Origin: an uncultured bacterium
GTDB lineage: Bacteria; Verrucomicrobiota; Lentisphaeria; Victivallales; UBA1829
NCBI GenBank assembly: GCA_902802585.1
Contig: CADCMR010000010.1
Span: 23,281 to 87,280, forward strand
Reading direction: 5' to 3'
DNA length: 64,000 nt
The notes under the pieces were generated by a model. The model worked only from the letters and a program-made list of their open reading frames with translations. It was not told the DNA's origin and did not search any database. A program made the position numbers and the translations under genes. Of the stretch, positions 54,679-64,000 are shown in pieces (within the stretch, counting starts at the first letter, position 1; each line of letters starts with the position of its first letter).

Positions 54679-55046
54679 AATGGGTTAAAATGGAGCAAGG
54701 ACTCCGAATTCCTATAAAGAGCTGGTGTGAGGACACCGAACCCGGCGCGATGGTGCAGGCCGAGAATCTCGCAAAACACCCTGTGCTTGCACATCATGTG
54801 GCGCTGATGCCTGACTGTCATCAGGGATACGGCATGCCTATCGGTGGCGTGATTGCCGCGAAGGACGCGATCATCCCGGCTGCTGTCGGGGTTGACATCG
54901 GATGCGGCATGATCGCTGTGGAAACGGATGTCCCTGCGGAACGTCTGGCACGTAATAGCCTAACTCCGCAAGATGTGCCCCGTGCCCGAGCGAAAGCCGG
55001 GCACTACATCTGCACACTCCGTGTGTCGGCTACGGCGTCGACATGA
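54675..55046 (+). pseudogene. rtcB: N-terminal fragment of RNA ligase RtcB
   Basis: The first 92 residues are a good RtcB N-terminus (LMPDCHQGYGMPIGGV, PAAVGVDIGCGMIAVE), including the metal-ligand cysteine of DIGCGM. After VPAERLARN the match stops near 54956 and the frame runs 31 unrelated residues to a stop at 55046. RtcB is normally 380-480 residues, and its guanylylated histidine is in the missing part, so this product cannot ligate RNA. The break lies about 340 bases before the giant repeat gene, which suggests that gene replaced the remainder. Confidence 0.87.
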
Positions 55047-55142
55047 CCTGGACCGTCATTGCGTAATACCGCCTTTTTCTCTAACAACCGTCAAATTGCT
55101 TTAGCTAATAAACAAAGAAAAAAATAATAACCTTTTTACTAT

Positions 55143-55171
55143 TTGAAAAAAAGGCCGAAACGTGCTATATT
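55143..55171 (+). promoter_or_regulatory. sigma70-type promoter for the giant repeat protein
   Basis: TTGAAA (55143-55148), 17 bp, TATATT (55166-55171), about 120 bp before the start. An AT-rich stretch precedes it. Confidence 0.65.
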
Positions 55172-55293
55172 ATCCGGCGTTACGATAATCATATCGCGCG
55201 GAATGGTCCGAAATCCCGGAAAGTTGTGCGGAAATCCACCTGACAACGTCAGCTTGTCCGGGACAGAAACATCAAACATCCGGAGGTACGACA

Positions 55294-58200
55294 ATGCCGA
55301 GCCAGACTATCTACGTGGATCCGTCCTACACCGCGGCCATCACAGGGAAAACACATGCAACGACCGGGGAAGTGCTGAACTACGGCGTCAATGCGTTCGC
55401 CGTCCTGAACGAAGCGGTCCCCGCGCTTCACTCCGGCGACAGTCTTTATATCAACGGTCTCACCTCGGACATTTCGGTCGCGGTTCCGGCCAGCCTGCAT
55501 CTGACGGATTCGACGGCTCCGGTCCTCGCGGTCGGCCCGGTCGCGGCGGAGACGACGGCGTCCGGCGCGCTCGACATCGCGATCCTGGGCAGCACGATCG
55601 CCGCCGGGACGAGTTATCTGGCGGGCAAGCTGGGCACGCTCGACGGCAGCGTGTCCGTGCTGATCGAGGGATCGGTCCTCGGAGACGCCACGTACACCGG
55701 CAGGCCCACGCCGCAGTTCATCCTGGCCGAATCCTGCACCTTCGGAAGCAAGACTGGAAGCATCGCGGTGACGATCCGGAACTCCGCGATCGACGAAGAC
55801 ATCAGCCTGATCCACGATTCCGTGATCGGAACCAAGGCGAAACCCGCCTCGATCACCCTGACGCTGGACCATGTCGTCGCATCGAACGATAAATGGTTCT
55901 GGATCTCGAACAGCAAAGAGCCGGAATCGTCCTACGCGGACGTCACGTTCAACGTTGTCGATTCCCGGCTGGGGAACAACGGGACGATGGGGTTCGCCGT
56001 ACACCACGATTCCGGGGACGGCGACGCGCTCCTCGGGAACGTGACATACAATCTCAGCGGCACGTATTTCAGCGGCAACCTGTATCCGGTCTCCACCGTG
56101 AGGTATAAGAAGCCGTCGGTCAACACCGGCGTCTTCACGCTCAACGTGACCGGCGGCTCCAGCCACGTCGAATCCATCGGCGGGTTCGACGTGATCAGCA
56201 TCGCGGCGGGAGCCTCGCTTTCGGCCGTGTCGCTCGCCGGAATCGGGACGGTCTATGTCTCCGGCGCGCTGCGTGCTCCGGTCATCGGGGCGAACGAACT
56301 GCATCTTCTGAGCGGCGGCACGATCTCCGGTCCGGTCGATCTCTCCGGCGCAAGCGTCTTCGCGGAATCGGGCAGCATGGTCGTGTTCGACATCGCCGGC
56401 GTGGAAGCCGACGGCGACGCGCTGTTCCGGGACCTCTCTGTCTTCGAAAACATACCCGATTTCACGCTTTCGGTGTCCTGTTTCCAGGAGGAGGGCTCGT
56501 ACATGCTCGCGGAGGGCGCATCCGGGTTCGGCAAGACGATCACGGTGGTGAATTTCCTCGACGGCAGCGTGCTCGGCACGATCTCCGTGGGTGAGACGCT
56601 CGAATTATTCGGCCAGACCTGGACGCTGGACCTTTCCGACGAATACCTGTATCTCGAAATCTGGGGCGAACCGACCGGATCCGCGAGCGGCATGACCGTG
56701 GACGCGGGCCGGAGCATCTTCGTCACCAGCGGGCAGGCCGTCGACGGTGCGACCGTCAGGCGCGGCGGCATGCTGGAGATCGGCGAAGAAGCCTCGGCGA
56801 CCGACCTCGAGATCGACTTCGGCGGCACGGCACGGCTCGGCTGGGGCGGCTTCGCGAGCGGCGTCGAGGTCAATTCCCTGGGCACGCTCATCGTCAACGG
56901 CGGGGCATCCGCGACCGACGTCCTCGAAAACGGCGGATACGTGGACATTCTCGGCTGGGGCGGGGACAACGTCGAATTCCGGTCCAACACGCTCTCCGGC
57001 ATGTATCTTTCCAGAGGGTCCGCCACGATCCACTCCAACACCGCGGCGACCGACGTCGCGCTCAGCTTTAACGGCGAACTCCATATTTTCAGCGGCGGCA
57101 CGGCGGACGACATCCGTGTCTCCGAGGGCGGCCGCCTCTTCCTCTCCGAAGGCGGCATGGCGGAGAAGACCGAGATCAAAAGCGGCGGCAAAGTCACGAT
57201 TCTCGGCGGCACGGCGGGCGATCTCCGGATCGACCGCGGCGGCAGTCTCGGGATCGGCTACAGCGGATCGGCGTCGAAGGTCTATATCTCCGCGGGCGGC
57301 AGCGTCACGGTCTCCGGCGGCGGCCTGCTGGAGGGCGTCGAGATCGCCATGGACGGCAAGCTGACGATCTCCAGCGGCGGCACGGCGATCCTGGACTTCA
57401 ACCCGTGGAAACGGAATTATACAGCGGAACGGGACGCCGTCGTCTCGTTCTACGACCGCGAGGCGAACGTGTACTACGGCGGCACGAAGGACGGGATCCT
57501 CGATAAAGCCGACTCCATGAGCTCCATGACCGTCACATCGGGGACCAGCCTCCTCGTCTACTCCGGCGGCCGGGCCGACCATATCGAGGTCGTCAAGCAC
57601 GGACTGCTTCAGGTTTCCGAAGGCGGCGCGGTGCAGGACATCGTGGTCTCCGCCGGCGGCACGGCCACGATCAAGAGCGGCGGCACGGCGGTGCGGATCA
57701 CCGAAAACGGCGGCGCCGTCGGAGTCGAGGAAGGCGCGAACGTGACGTTCGTGCCGGTCACGCTCAGCGGACTGGTGATAACCGGAGGCGTCATCACGGT
57801 GCATTCCGGCACGTCCGTGATCGGCCTTACCGGGTACAACTATTCGTTCGCTCAGCTCGACCTGCTCCGCGGCGGGTATGTGAAGGACGTCGACCTCTTC
57901 GGCTGGACCGTGATTGCGGCCGGCGGCGTGCTGGAAAACATCTCCGTACGGAATACGCCCATCTACGTGAGCAGCGGGGCGAAGACGTACGACGTGTCCC
58001 TCGGGCGCAGCGGCTACATGTGCGTCTCCAGCGGCGGCCTCGTGTCCGGCGTCGCCATCGTCAGCGGCGAGCTGTATGTTCAGAGCGGCGCCACGGCGAC
58101 GGACATCGACTGGATGCCCGGCCAGGGCAAATGCACGGTCGAGTCGGGGGCCGTCGTCCGGTACACCAATGAAATCTCCGAGGTCTATTACGGTTCGAAG

Positions 58201-61200
58201 AACGAAATCCTCTCCCATGCCCGTGTCATGGCGGGGAAGGATGTCGGCTGGGAGACCTCCATGTACGTGATGTCCGGCGGCACCGCGGTCGGCAACACGG
58301 TCAGCGCGGGCCAGCTCTACGTCTCCGACGGCGGCATCGTGAAAAGCACAACGCTCTGCCATGGGGGCTCCGGCATCGTCAACCGGGGCGGCGTCATGGC
58401 CGACACCGTCATCGATCTGGGCGGCGTCATGGCCGTCAGCAGGGGCGGCGTCGCAAGCGGCGTCAAGCTTCAGAGCGGCAATCTCGACGTTTACGACGGC
58501 GGCGTGGTCCGGGACCTGGATGTGGAAGACGGCCTCTGGTTCCATGTCTCCAGCGGCGGCACCGTCACGGGCCGGATCCGGTTCGCAGGCCATCCGGGCG
58601 GTTTTTTCGGGGGAATCCTCGATTTCGACCTGACGCGGACCGCGCCCGACGACGAACCCCTCGTGAACACCATCGGATTCTACGAGAACGATCATCCTGA
58701 TTACTCGCTCACGATCTCCTCGGCGCTGCAGAACGGCAAATACATCCTCGCGGGCGACGCTTCCACGTTCAACAAGACGATCACCGTCCGGGACTCGTCC
58801 GGTTTCGAGCACGGCACGATCTCGCTCGGCGCGACCGAAACGTTCCTGGGGGCGGACTACACGCTGTCCCTCGACGGCGAAACGCTGGTCGTGACGATCT
58901 CCGGCGACGGCGAGCGGCCGGACACGGTCGCGCCGATCGTCTTCGACGTCGGGGTGGACAACATTATGCCGACCGACCGGGACGTCACGGTCACGGCGGA
59001 GTTTTATGACGACGTGAAGCTGGCGTCCACGCTCTACCGGATCGGGGAAACGGGCGAATGGCAGGACTACACCGGCGGACTGGTCTTCGCCGAAAACGCG
59101 ACGGTCTACTTCAAGGCCGTCGACACCGCGGGGAACGAGTCCGAGATCGTCGGCTATGAGATCACGAACATCGACAAGGACGCCCCCGACGTCGTCAGCG
59201 GGCTCACCGTGAAAAACGATTCCAAGGCGGTTTTCGCGAGCAAGACATATCTGGACACCACGCTCGGATTCAACGGCTGGCTGTACGTCTCCGGCGGCGG
59301 CACGGCGTCCGGCACGAACGTCAAGGGCATGGGGAAACTCTATGTCTCCAGCGGCGGCACCGCGATGATGACCACGATCCGGGACGGCGGCCTGGTCCTG
59401 CTCGAATCCGGCGCGTCGGGATCCGGCGCAAACATCAACTTCGGAGGAAGGCTCGTTCTTTCGCCCGGCGCGTCGTATGACAACGTGAACATCAGCCCGG
59501 ACGGTTCCATGACGCTCAGCGCGGGCGCAAGCGCGAAGAATGTCACCGTAGCGTCCGGCGGGTGTCTCTTCGTTTTCGACGACGCGCAGATCGACAGCCT
59601 TACGGTCGATTTCGGTGCCATCATCAATATCGCGAATCCCGCCGTCGTCACGAACCTCTTCGAAAACGGCGGATACGTGAACACCACCTGGAAGAACATC
59701 ACCTTCGCGCCGAACACGTTCAGCGGGATCACCATAAGCGGAGGTTCCGCCACGATCCACTCCGGGACCACCGCGCTCGACACCACGCTCGGCGAAATGG
59801 GGGCCTTTTATGTCTACGACGGCGGCAGAATCAGCGGCACGACCTTCAACAACGGCGCGTTCGCGCACATCTCCAGCGGAGCTGTCGCGGACGGCGTCAC
59901 GCTCAACAGCGGCGGCATGATCTACGTCTCCAGCGGCGGCACCGCCCTGAACATCCTCGAAAACTGCGGCGGCGTGGTCGCCGAGGAGGGCGCGGTCCTG
60001 AGCTTCATCCCGAACACGATCAGCGGATATACCGCGACCGTGGTGTCCATGACGCTCCACTCCGGCTCGATCCTGTACGACCTTACCGCCGAAGTCTTCG
60101 GAAACGTTTTCGTCTACGACGGCGGACGGGTGGAACGCGCCCGGCTCAACCAGGGGTACCTGTACATTCAGTCCGGGGGAACGGCGACGAACATCGTGGT
60201 CAACAACAAGGACCTCCTCATCGTTTCCAGCGGAGGTGTCGCCACCGACATCCTCGTGACGCAGGCCGACGACGCCAACTATGCCGTGGTCAGCATTCAA
60301 GTCAACGGCGGCACGGCCTCCAACACCACGCTTCGCGGCAAGTTCTCCGACGTGCTCGCCTCGGCGAAAGTGCAGAATAACGGACAGATGATCGACACTC
60401 TGGTCCAGTACCGCGGGTTCCTGCTCCTCTCCAGCGGCGGCATCGCCCGCAACACCGTCGTCAGCTCCGGCGGCCGCATGTACGTCTACAGCGGCGGCAC
60501 GGCGAGCAACACCACGGTCAGCTCCGGCGGCACGATGTACGCCGCGGGCAGCGCCAGGGTCACGGGACGGATGACGTTCAGCGAGGACGCGATCGTCGAC
60601 ATCGACGGCGCGGTCTTCGACTTCGACATCTCCGAACTCGCGCCGAAACCGAACGCGATCGTCAACAACCTCTCGGTCGTCACGGGCCTGCCCCAATACG
60701 TGATCACCGTCGGCGACGGCCAGACGAACGGCACGTACACGCTCGCGAAGGGCGCGAAAGAATTCTCCGGCACGATCACGGTCCGGAACACGCACGACAG
60801 GAGGCTCGGTACGCTCGAGGTCGGCGGTGTGCTCACCGTCGGCACAGCGACCTACGCGCTGAACAAAAAGGACGGCGAGCTGACGCTGACCGTGTCCGGA
60901 AGCTTCGATCCGGGCCCTGACGCGGTCCCGCCGACCGTCACGAACATCCGGGCGAACACCACGGACCCGACCCACTGGGACGTCGTGGTCACCGCGGATT
61001 TCGAGGATGACGTCGAGGTGGTCTCCAAGTGGTACCGCATCGGCGAGGACGGCGAATGGAAGGTCTATGTGGACGGCGCGACCGTCTCGCAGAACGACAC
61101 CGTCTATTTCAAGGCGGTCGACTTCGGAAACAACGAATCCGAGATCGCGAGCTATAAAGTCACGAACATCGACAAGATCGATCCGGCCCCTCCGACGGCC

Positions 61201-63213
61201 TGCGCCGACATCACGGAACCCACGACCGGCGAAGTGCGGGTCACTGCGGAGTTCAGCGAGGACTCCGTGGTCCGGGAATACATGATCAGCTACGCCTCCT
61301 ACGCGGTCTGGCTGCCCTACGACGGGGCCGTCGTGATGGAGCTGAACGGAGAAGTGACGTTCCGCGCCGTCGACGCGGCGGGCAACAGCTCATTCCTGGT
61401 CTTCAAGGTCAATAACATCGACCATACCGCTCCGGTGCCCCCGCTCGTATACGCGGACACTACCTCGCCCACAAACGGCCCGGTGTTCGTGACGGCCGAC
61501 TTCAGCGAGGATTCGGTCTTCGGGGAATATTCGTTCGACCGCGAGACGTGGCACGAATACACCGCCCCCGTCGAGTTCACCGAAAACGGCACGGTCTGGT
61601 TCCGCGGCACCGATGAGGTCGGCAACGTTTCTACCGCCACGTATTATTACGTGAACAACATCGACAAGGCCGCGCCGGAGAAGCCGACCGCCTCCGCCGA
61701 TATCACGACGGCGACCAATAAGGATGTGCTGGTTTCCGCCACGTTCAGCGCGGACAGCGTGACAAAAGAATACAGCCTCGACGGTATGACCTGGGTGGCA
61801 TACACTGAGGCGGTCAAGTTCTCGGAGAACGGCTCTGTTTCGTTCCGCAGCATCGATGTGGCGGGCAATGTTTCCGAGATCACGAGCTACGAAGTCAAGA
61901 ACATTGACACGGTTGCACCTGTCATCACCCTGACCGGCGACAACCAGATGCCGCTAAAGAGCACCACGCTGACGGTGACGGTTGATGATGGTAGCCCAAT
62001 CATCTATTCGACCGACGAGGTGACCTGGCAGGATTACACCGGGACGATCAAGGTCACGGCGAACGCCACGTATTTCTTCAAGGCTACGGATGCCGCCGGA
62101 AACGAAGGGACGAACTCCCTCACTTTCGCAAACATCATCAATGTTCCGGTTTTAGATGTTATTCCTCAGACTCAAACATGGGAACAGGTCGAAGAAGCCA
62201 TGCAATACATCGTGGAATACTCCACGGACAACTTCGAGCATGTCATTCAGCTGGTCGTCGATTCCAATTCGCTCGACTCCTTCCAGATGCCTGCAGGTAA
62301 CTACCAGATGCGCGTCAAGGCAGAAGGGGACGATGAATGGACCGTTGCAGCGCCAGTTACCGCGGAAGAGACGAGCAAAGATCCAAAGCTCATTAAGTCC
62401 AATGCTGACGGCCATGCGGATGTGTTCTTCGTGAATACAGTCGGCACATGGGAAGCCGGCTATGTTGCTCAGCATGTCGGTTCCACTGAAGATGATACAT
62501 GGGGCGGCACAGAAGAATACGCCTCGCTCTTTGGCAAGAACAAGCTCACGGATATCATCGAGGGTTCGACCGACGCAAATGTCCTGCTGATGACGGATGA
62601 CGCTATTGGCGATGCCCTGTTCGTGGACGATATCTATTCCGCATCGCCGGATGAACTCGGTCTGAGTCAATCCCGTATCGCTCAGATTGACGAAATTCGA
62701 GCAGGTTTCGGAAATGATGTCGTTGACATGACCAGCCAGCGATTCGAGTATATCGGAGAAGGTCTGACAATTCGCGGCGGCGATGGAAACGATACGATCT
62801 GGGCGAACAAGGGTAACAACTGGCTCTTCGGCGATGCTGGAAACGACCGTATCGTGGGGGCATCCGGTAATGACGTGATCGCTGGTGGCATCGGCAATGA
62901 CCGTATGCATGGTGGCGGCGGTGAAGACATCTTCACGTTCTGCGATAATTGGGGAGTGGACACGGTCGAACAGCTCACTGGTGGCAAGGTCACGCTCTGG
63001 TTCGCTTCTGGCGACGAATCGAAGTGGAACGCCGAGACTTTGACCTACATGGACGGAGACAACAGCGTCACAGTGAAGGGCGTCGCCTCAGTCACGCTCA
63101 AATTCGGCAACGATGGTTCGGAACAGTATGCTGCGCTCACATCTGCTGGGGCGTTTGCGGAATTCACCTCACAGAAAATCTTCGAGGAATCGGGAAAGGG
63201 GTTACTTGCATGA
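55294..63213 (+). CDS. giant AIDA-repeat / Ig-like / RTX surface protein, 2639 residues
   Basis: The N-terminal 360 residues resemble a beta-helix without a signal peptide. SGG-type AIDA repeats fill about 470-1100 and 1300-1765. Three copies of the recurring 110-residue module end the blocks (about 363-459, 1106-1206 and 1769-1872). Ig-like repeats with the ITNIDKDAP-type junction occur once near 1209-1300 and about five times at 1874-2284 (SEDSV, YFKAVD, AGNVSEI). A linker with FFVNTVGTWEAG follows, then RTX nonapeptides (GGDGNDTIW, GDAGNDRIV, GGIGNDRMH) and a C-terminal domain shared with the small protein at 34200. The RTX tail suggests type I export; a surface or matrix role is inferred. 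Base composition drops in the 3' fifth. A GGAGG site precedes the ATG. Confidence 0.88.
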   Translation: MPSQTIYVDPSYTAAITGKTHATTGEVLNYGVNAFAVLNEAVPALHSGDSLYINGLTSDISVAVPASLHLTDSTAPVLAVGPVAAETTASGALDIAILGSTIAAGTSYLAGKLGTLDGSVSVLIEGSVLGDATYTGRPTPQFILAESCTFGSKTGSIAVTIRNSAIDEDISLIHDSVIGTKAKPASITLTLDHVVASNDKWFWISNSKEPESSYADVTFNVVDSRLGNNGTMGFAVHHDSGDGDALLGNVTYNLSGTYFSGNLYPVSTVRYKKPSVNTGVFTLNVTGGSSHVESIGGFDVISIAAGASLSAVSLAGIGTVYVSGALRAPVIGANELHLLSGGTISGPVDLSGASVFAESGSMVVFDIAGVEADGDALFRDLSVFENIPDFTLSVSCFQEEGSYMLAEGASGFGKTITVVNFLDGSVLGTISVGETLELFGQTWTLDLSDEYLYLEIWGEPTGSASGMTVDAGRSIFVTSGQAVDGATVRRGGMLEIGEEASATDLEIDFGGTARLGWGGFASGVEVNSLGTLIVNGGASATDVLENGGYVDILGWGGDNVEFRSNTLSGMYLSRGSATIHSNTAATDVALSFNGELHIFSGGTADDIRVSEGGRLFLSEGGMAEKTEIKSGGKVTILGGTAGDLRIDRGGSLGIGYSGSASKVYISAGGSVTVSGGGLLEGVEIAMDGKLTISSGGTAILDFNPWKRNYTAERDAVVSFYDREANVYYGGTKDGILDKADSMSSMTVTSGTSLLVYSGGRADHIEVVKHGLLQVSEGGAVQDIVVSAGGTATIKSGGTAVRITENGGAVGVEEGANVTFVPVTLSGLVITGGVITVHSGTSVIGLTGYNYSFAQLDLLRGGYVKDVDLFGWTVIAAGGVLENISVRNTPIYVSSGAKTYDVSLGRSGYMCVSSGGLVSGVAIVSGELYVQSGATATDIDWMPGQGKCTVESGAVVRYTNEISEVYYGSKNEILSHARVMAGKDVGWETSMYVMSGGTAVGNTVSAGQLYVSDGGIVKSTTLCHGGSGIVNRGGVMADTVIDLGGVMAVSRGGVASGVKLQSGNLDVYDGGVVRDLDVEDGLWFHVSSGGTVTGRIRFAGHPGGFFGGILDFDLTRTAPDDEPLVNTIGFYENDHPDYSLTISSALQNGKYILAGDASTFNKTITVRDSSGFEHGTISLGATETFLGADYTLSLDGETLVVTISGDGERPDTVAPIVFDVGVDNIMPTDRDVTVTAEFYDDVKLASTLYRIGETGEWQDYTGGLVFAENATVYFKAVDTAGNESEIVGYEITNIDKDAPDVVSGLTVKNDSKAVFASKTYLDTTLGFNGWLYVSGGGTASGTNVKGMGKLYVSSGGTAMMTTIRDGGLVLLESGASGSGANINFGGRLVLSPGASYDNVNISPDGSMTLSAGASAKNVTVASGGCLFVFDDAQIDSLTVDFGAIINIANPAVVTNLFENGGYVNTTWKNITFAPNTFSGITISGGSATIHSGTTALDTTLGEMGAFYVYDGGRISGTTFNNGAFAHISSGAVADGVTLNSGGMIYVSSGGTALNILENCGGVVAEEGAVLSFIPNTISGYTATVVSMTLHSGSILYDLTAEVFGNVFVYDGGRVERARLNQGYLYIQSGGTATNIVVNNKDLLIVSSGGVATDILVTQADDANYAVVSIQVNGGTASNTTLRGKFSDVLASAKVQNNGQMIDTLVQYRGFLLLSSGGIARNTVVSSGGRMYVYSGGTASNTTVSSGGTMYAAGSARVTGRMTFSEDAIVDIDGAVFDFDISELAPKPNAIVNNLSVVTGLPQYVITVGDGQTNGTYTLAKGAKEFSGTITVRNTHDRRLGTLEVGGVLTVGTATYALNKKDGELTLTVSGSFDPGPDAVPPTVTNIRANTTDPTHWDVVVTADFEDDVEVVSKWYRIGEDGEWKVYVDGATVSQNDTVYFKAVDFGNNESEIASYKVTNIDKIDPAPPTACADITEPTTGEVRVTAEFSEDSVVREYMISYASYAVWLPYDGAVVMELNGEVTFRAVDAAGNSSFLVFKVNNIDHTAPVPPLVYADTTSPTNGPVFVTADFSEDSVFGEYSFDRETWHEYTAPVEFTENGTVWFRGTDEVGNVSTATYYYVNNIDKAAPEKPTASADITTATNKDVLVSATFSADSVTKEYSLDGMTWVAYTEAVKFSENGSVSFRSIDVAGNVSEITSYEVKNIDTVAPVITLTGDNQMPLKSTTLTVTVDDGSPIIYSTDEVTWQDYTGTIKVTANATYFFKATDAAGNEGTNSLTFANIINVPVLDVIPQTQTWEQVEEAMQYIVEYSTDNFEHVIQLVVDSNSLDSFQMPAGNYQMRVKAEGDDEWTVAAPVTAEETSKDPKLIKSNADGHADVFFVNTVGTWEAGYVAQHVGSTEDDTWGGTEEYASLFGKNKLTDIIEGSTDANVLLMTDDAIGDALFVDDIYSASPDELGLSQSRIAQIDEIRAGFGNDVVDMTSQRFEYIGEGLTIRGGDGNDTIWANKGNNWLFGDAGNDRIVGASGNDVIAGGIGNDRMHGGGGEDIFTFCDNWGVDTVEQLTGGKVTLWFASGDESKWNAETLTYMDGDNSVTVKGVASVTLKFGNDGSEQYAALTSAGAFAEFTSQKIFEESGKGLLA
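56700..60560 (+). repeat. DNA-level SGG-codon repeats inside the giant gene
   Basis: Dozens of imperfect copies of a core near TCCAGCGGCGGCAC recur at intervals of roughly 50-70 bases within the AIDA-type blocks, interrupted at about 58610-59220 by other domains. A similar set lies at about 31000-32160 in the smaller protein. These are obvious substrates for slipped-strand or homologous recombination. Confidence 0.7.
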
Positions 63214-63244
63214 CCGACATGATTGTATTGGAATGAAGTGCATA

Positions 63245-63291
63245 TGCAGCGTGTGTTACCAGCTGTTGTTTATTTCCGATTGCACGCTGCA
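63245..63291 (+). terminator. possible terminator of the giant repeat gene
   Basis: A 9-bp perfect stem, TGCAGCGTG (63245-63253) with CACGCTGCA (63283-63291), has a long 29-base loop and only a weak T-rich tail. It lies 32 bases after the stop. Confidence 0.4.
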
Positions 63292-63613
63292 TTCTTTCAA
63301 AAAACTGGTGACACATGCCCGGCCTATGCCAAAAAAGTCCGAAAAAAGTTTGGAGAATACCGATTTGAGCTCGGCATAAGGCCGCAATATGCCGAAAATG
63401 ACGCGAATCTGCCGATTTGAAAACCGCTATTTAAGGTGCAACTCCCCGGCGATTTACCCTCAAAATCGGTTTTCAAGTGTTCCAACTTTCTGCTATCCTG
63501 GCGTCGCATTTTGTAGCAAAACTGCTATTTCGGGGCCTGGAAGCAGGTCCGAAAGGGGTGTGATATATGCCCCCGATAGCAGGTTCTGAGCTCAGATTTG
63601 TGGGGGTAAAAGC

Positions 63614-63642
63614 AAAAAAGCCCGGTGGAAACCATCGGGCTT
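63614..63642 (-). terminator. rho-independent terminator after the tRNA-like hairpin
   Basis: On the minus strand an AAGCCCGATGG/CCACCGGGCTT stem (63642-63618, one mismatch) with a 3-base loop is followed by TTTTTT. It lies 11 bases after the CCA-like end of the hairpin at 63654-63697. Confidence 0.8.
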
Positions 63643-63653
63643 GAAGAATCGAA

Positions 63654-63697
63654 TGGTGGTGAGTACCCGAATCGAACCTGTGAGTGCTGGACACCAC
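63654..63697 (-). ncRNA. tRNA/tmRNA 3'-end-like hairpin, possibly a remnant or attachment site
   Basis: Read on the minus strand, the segment ends in GGTTCGATTC, then GGGTACTCACCACCA, the look of a T arm, acceptor strand and CCA. The canonical T stem is imperfect (ACAGG against CGGGT pairs at 3 of 5 positions) and no 5' acceptor strand, D arm or anticodon arm is found. Instead GTGGTG (63697-63692) pairs with CACCAC (63661-63656), with a further imperfect 7-bp inner stem. So it is either the decayed end of a tRNA or tmRNA gene, a recombination site derived from one, or a small structured RNA. Confidence 0.35.
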
Positions 63698-63901
63698 ACG
63701 ATAATTTCGCTTGATTCGCGCTCAAACTATATCTCTTAATTGGCAGTTTAGCAATTTCCTGTTAGCAATTATTAGCTAAGTTTCTAAAGCATAGGTTTTG
63801 GTGACTTTAGTTTATGGGCTTTTTTGATTGATGGATACCATTCCCCCAAAAAAAGGAATCCTGCTAATACCACGATAGCATCAAAGATGGAATTGAGCTT
63901 T

Positions 63902-63939
63902 ATTCGGCAACTTGGCGAGATTTCATTCGGCAACTTGGC
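63902..63939. repeat. 15-bp direct repeat, two copies
   Basis: ATTCGGCAACTTGGC occurs at 63902-63916 and 63925-63939. Short repeated motifs like this occur near the ends of some insertion sequences, but no transposase is visible before the window ends. Confidence 0.6.
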
Positions 63940-64000
63940 AGACGCGGGAGATTGTGAAAAACGAGTATTTCAGCCTCGGATTCGGGAAAACCCAGTAAAA

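Larger units (their letters stand above)
63214..64000. other. gene-poor region at the window end
   Basis: About 790 bases with AT-rich and GC-rich patches and only short open frames that match no family. It holds a possible terminator, a tRNA-3'-end-like hairpin with its own terminator, and a short direct repeat, described separately. A minus-strand frame entering from beyond 63975 and ending near 63788 encodes a hydrophobic stretch (AIVVLAGFLFLG), but I cannot say it is real. Confidence 0.4.

Noticed and set aside
63654..63860. A full tmRNA gene with a tag ending in TYALET on the minus strand
   Set aside because: A short frame with TYALE followed by a stop exists upstream of the hairpin, but no 5' acceptor strand pairing with ACTCACC and no conserved tmRNA 5' domain were found in the window.

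Overview
The window is bacterial, mostly GC-rich and densely coded on both strands. It carries type II fatty-acid synthesis, an NADH-linked [FeFe] hydrogenase, type IV pilus/type II secretion ATPases, secreted-type glycosidase genes and very large repeat-rich surface proteins. An anaerobic, polysaccharide-using Gram-negative bacterium of the Planctomycetes-Verrucomicrobia-Lentisphaerae type (Lentisphaeria-like) fits best. That is an inference from gene content; no rRNA gene is present. Putative sigma70 promoters recur upstream of many genes as TTGnnn, 16-17 bp, then TATATT or a close variant.

Layout. 1-2872: fatty-acid cluster on the minus strand (fabD, fabG, acpP, partial fabF). 3028-3903: threonylcarbamoyl-AMP synthase and an FtsB/DivIC-like protein. 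4049-11854: one minus-strand hydrogenase operon, transcribed as ferredoxin, PAS-linked sensory [FeFe] hydrogenase, SpoIIE-type phosphatase, then the trimeric hydrogenase HydC-HydB-HydA. 12130-18103: CDF metal transporter, a large hybrid histidine kinase and a thioredoxin-fold protein without CxxC. 18194-23135: a GH39-like glycosidase with a histone-H1-like tail, a secreted protein of unknown function, a heptosyltransferase-like enzyme and a metallophosphoesterase. 23342-30611: two tandem GspE/PilB ATPases, PilT, PilC, then coaX and trpF. 30887-34667: an AIDA-type repeat/FG-GAP surface protein and a stand-alone RTX module. 34812-39912: an HlyD-RbbA-YhhJ type ABC-2 exporter operon. 40144-45290: a membrane-anchored PstS-like protein, a Sel1-repeat protein, a 33-bp repeat array and a GH36 alpha-galactosidase with an NPCBM domain.

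45291-55046 is an accessory island of mixed base composition with gene remnants. It holds a HEPN-type protein with an Rx4H motif, an AAA_14/DUF4143 ATPase, a protein resembling class III nucleotidyl cyclases, a composite DUF3791-like protein, a TIR-NTPase-TPR protein, and truncated rtcA and rtcB. This is the best candidate for an undescribed defence system. 55294-63213 is one 2639-residue repeat protein ending in an RTX module nearly the same as the small protein at 34200-34667. The last 0.8 kb has no convincing gene but holds a tRNA-3'-end-like hairpin followed by a terminator.

How the genes work together. The hydrogenase operon combines H2 metabolism with a probable H2 or redox sensor and a phosphatase output. 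The repeat proteins share a recurring module of about 110 residues and interchangeable C-terminal domains, as expected of a shuffling surface-protein family.
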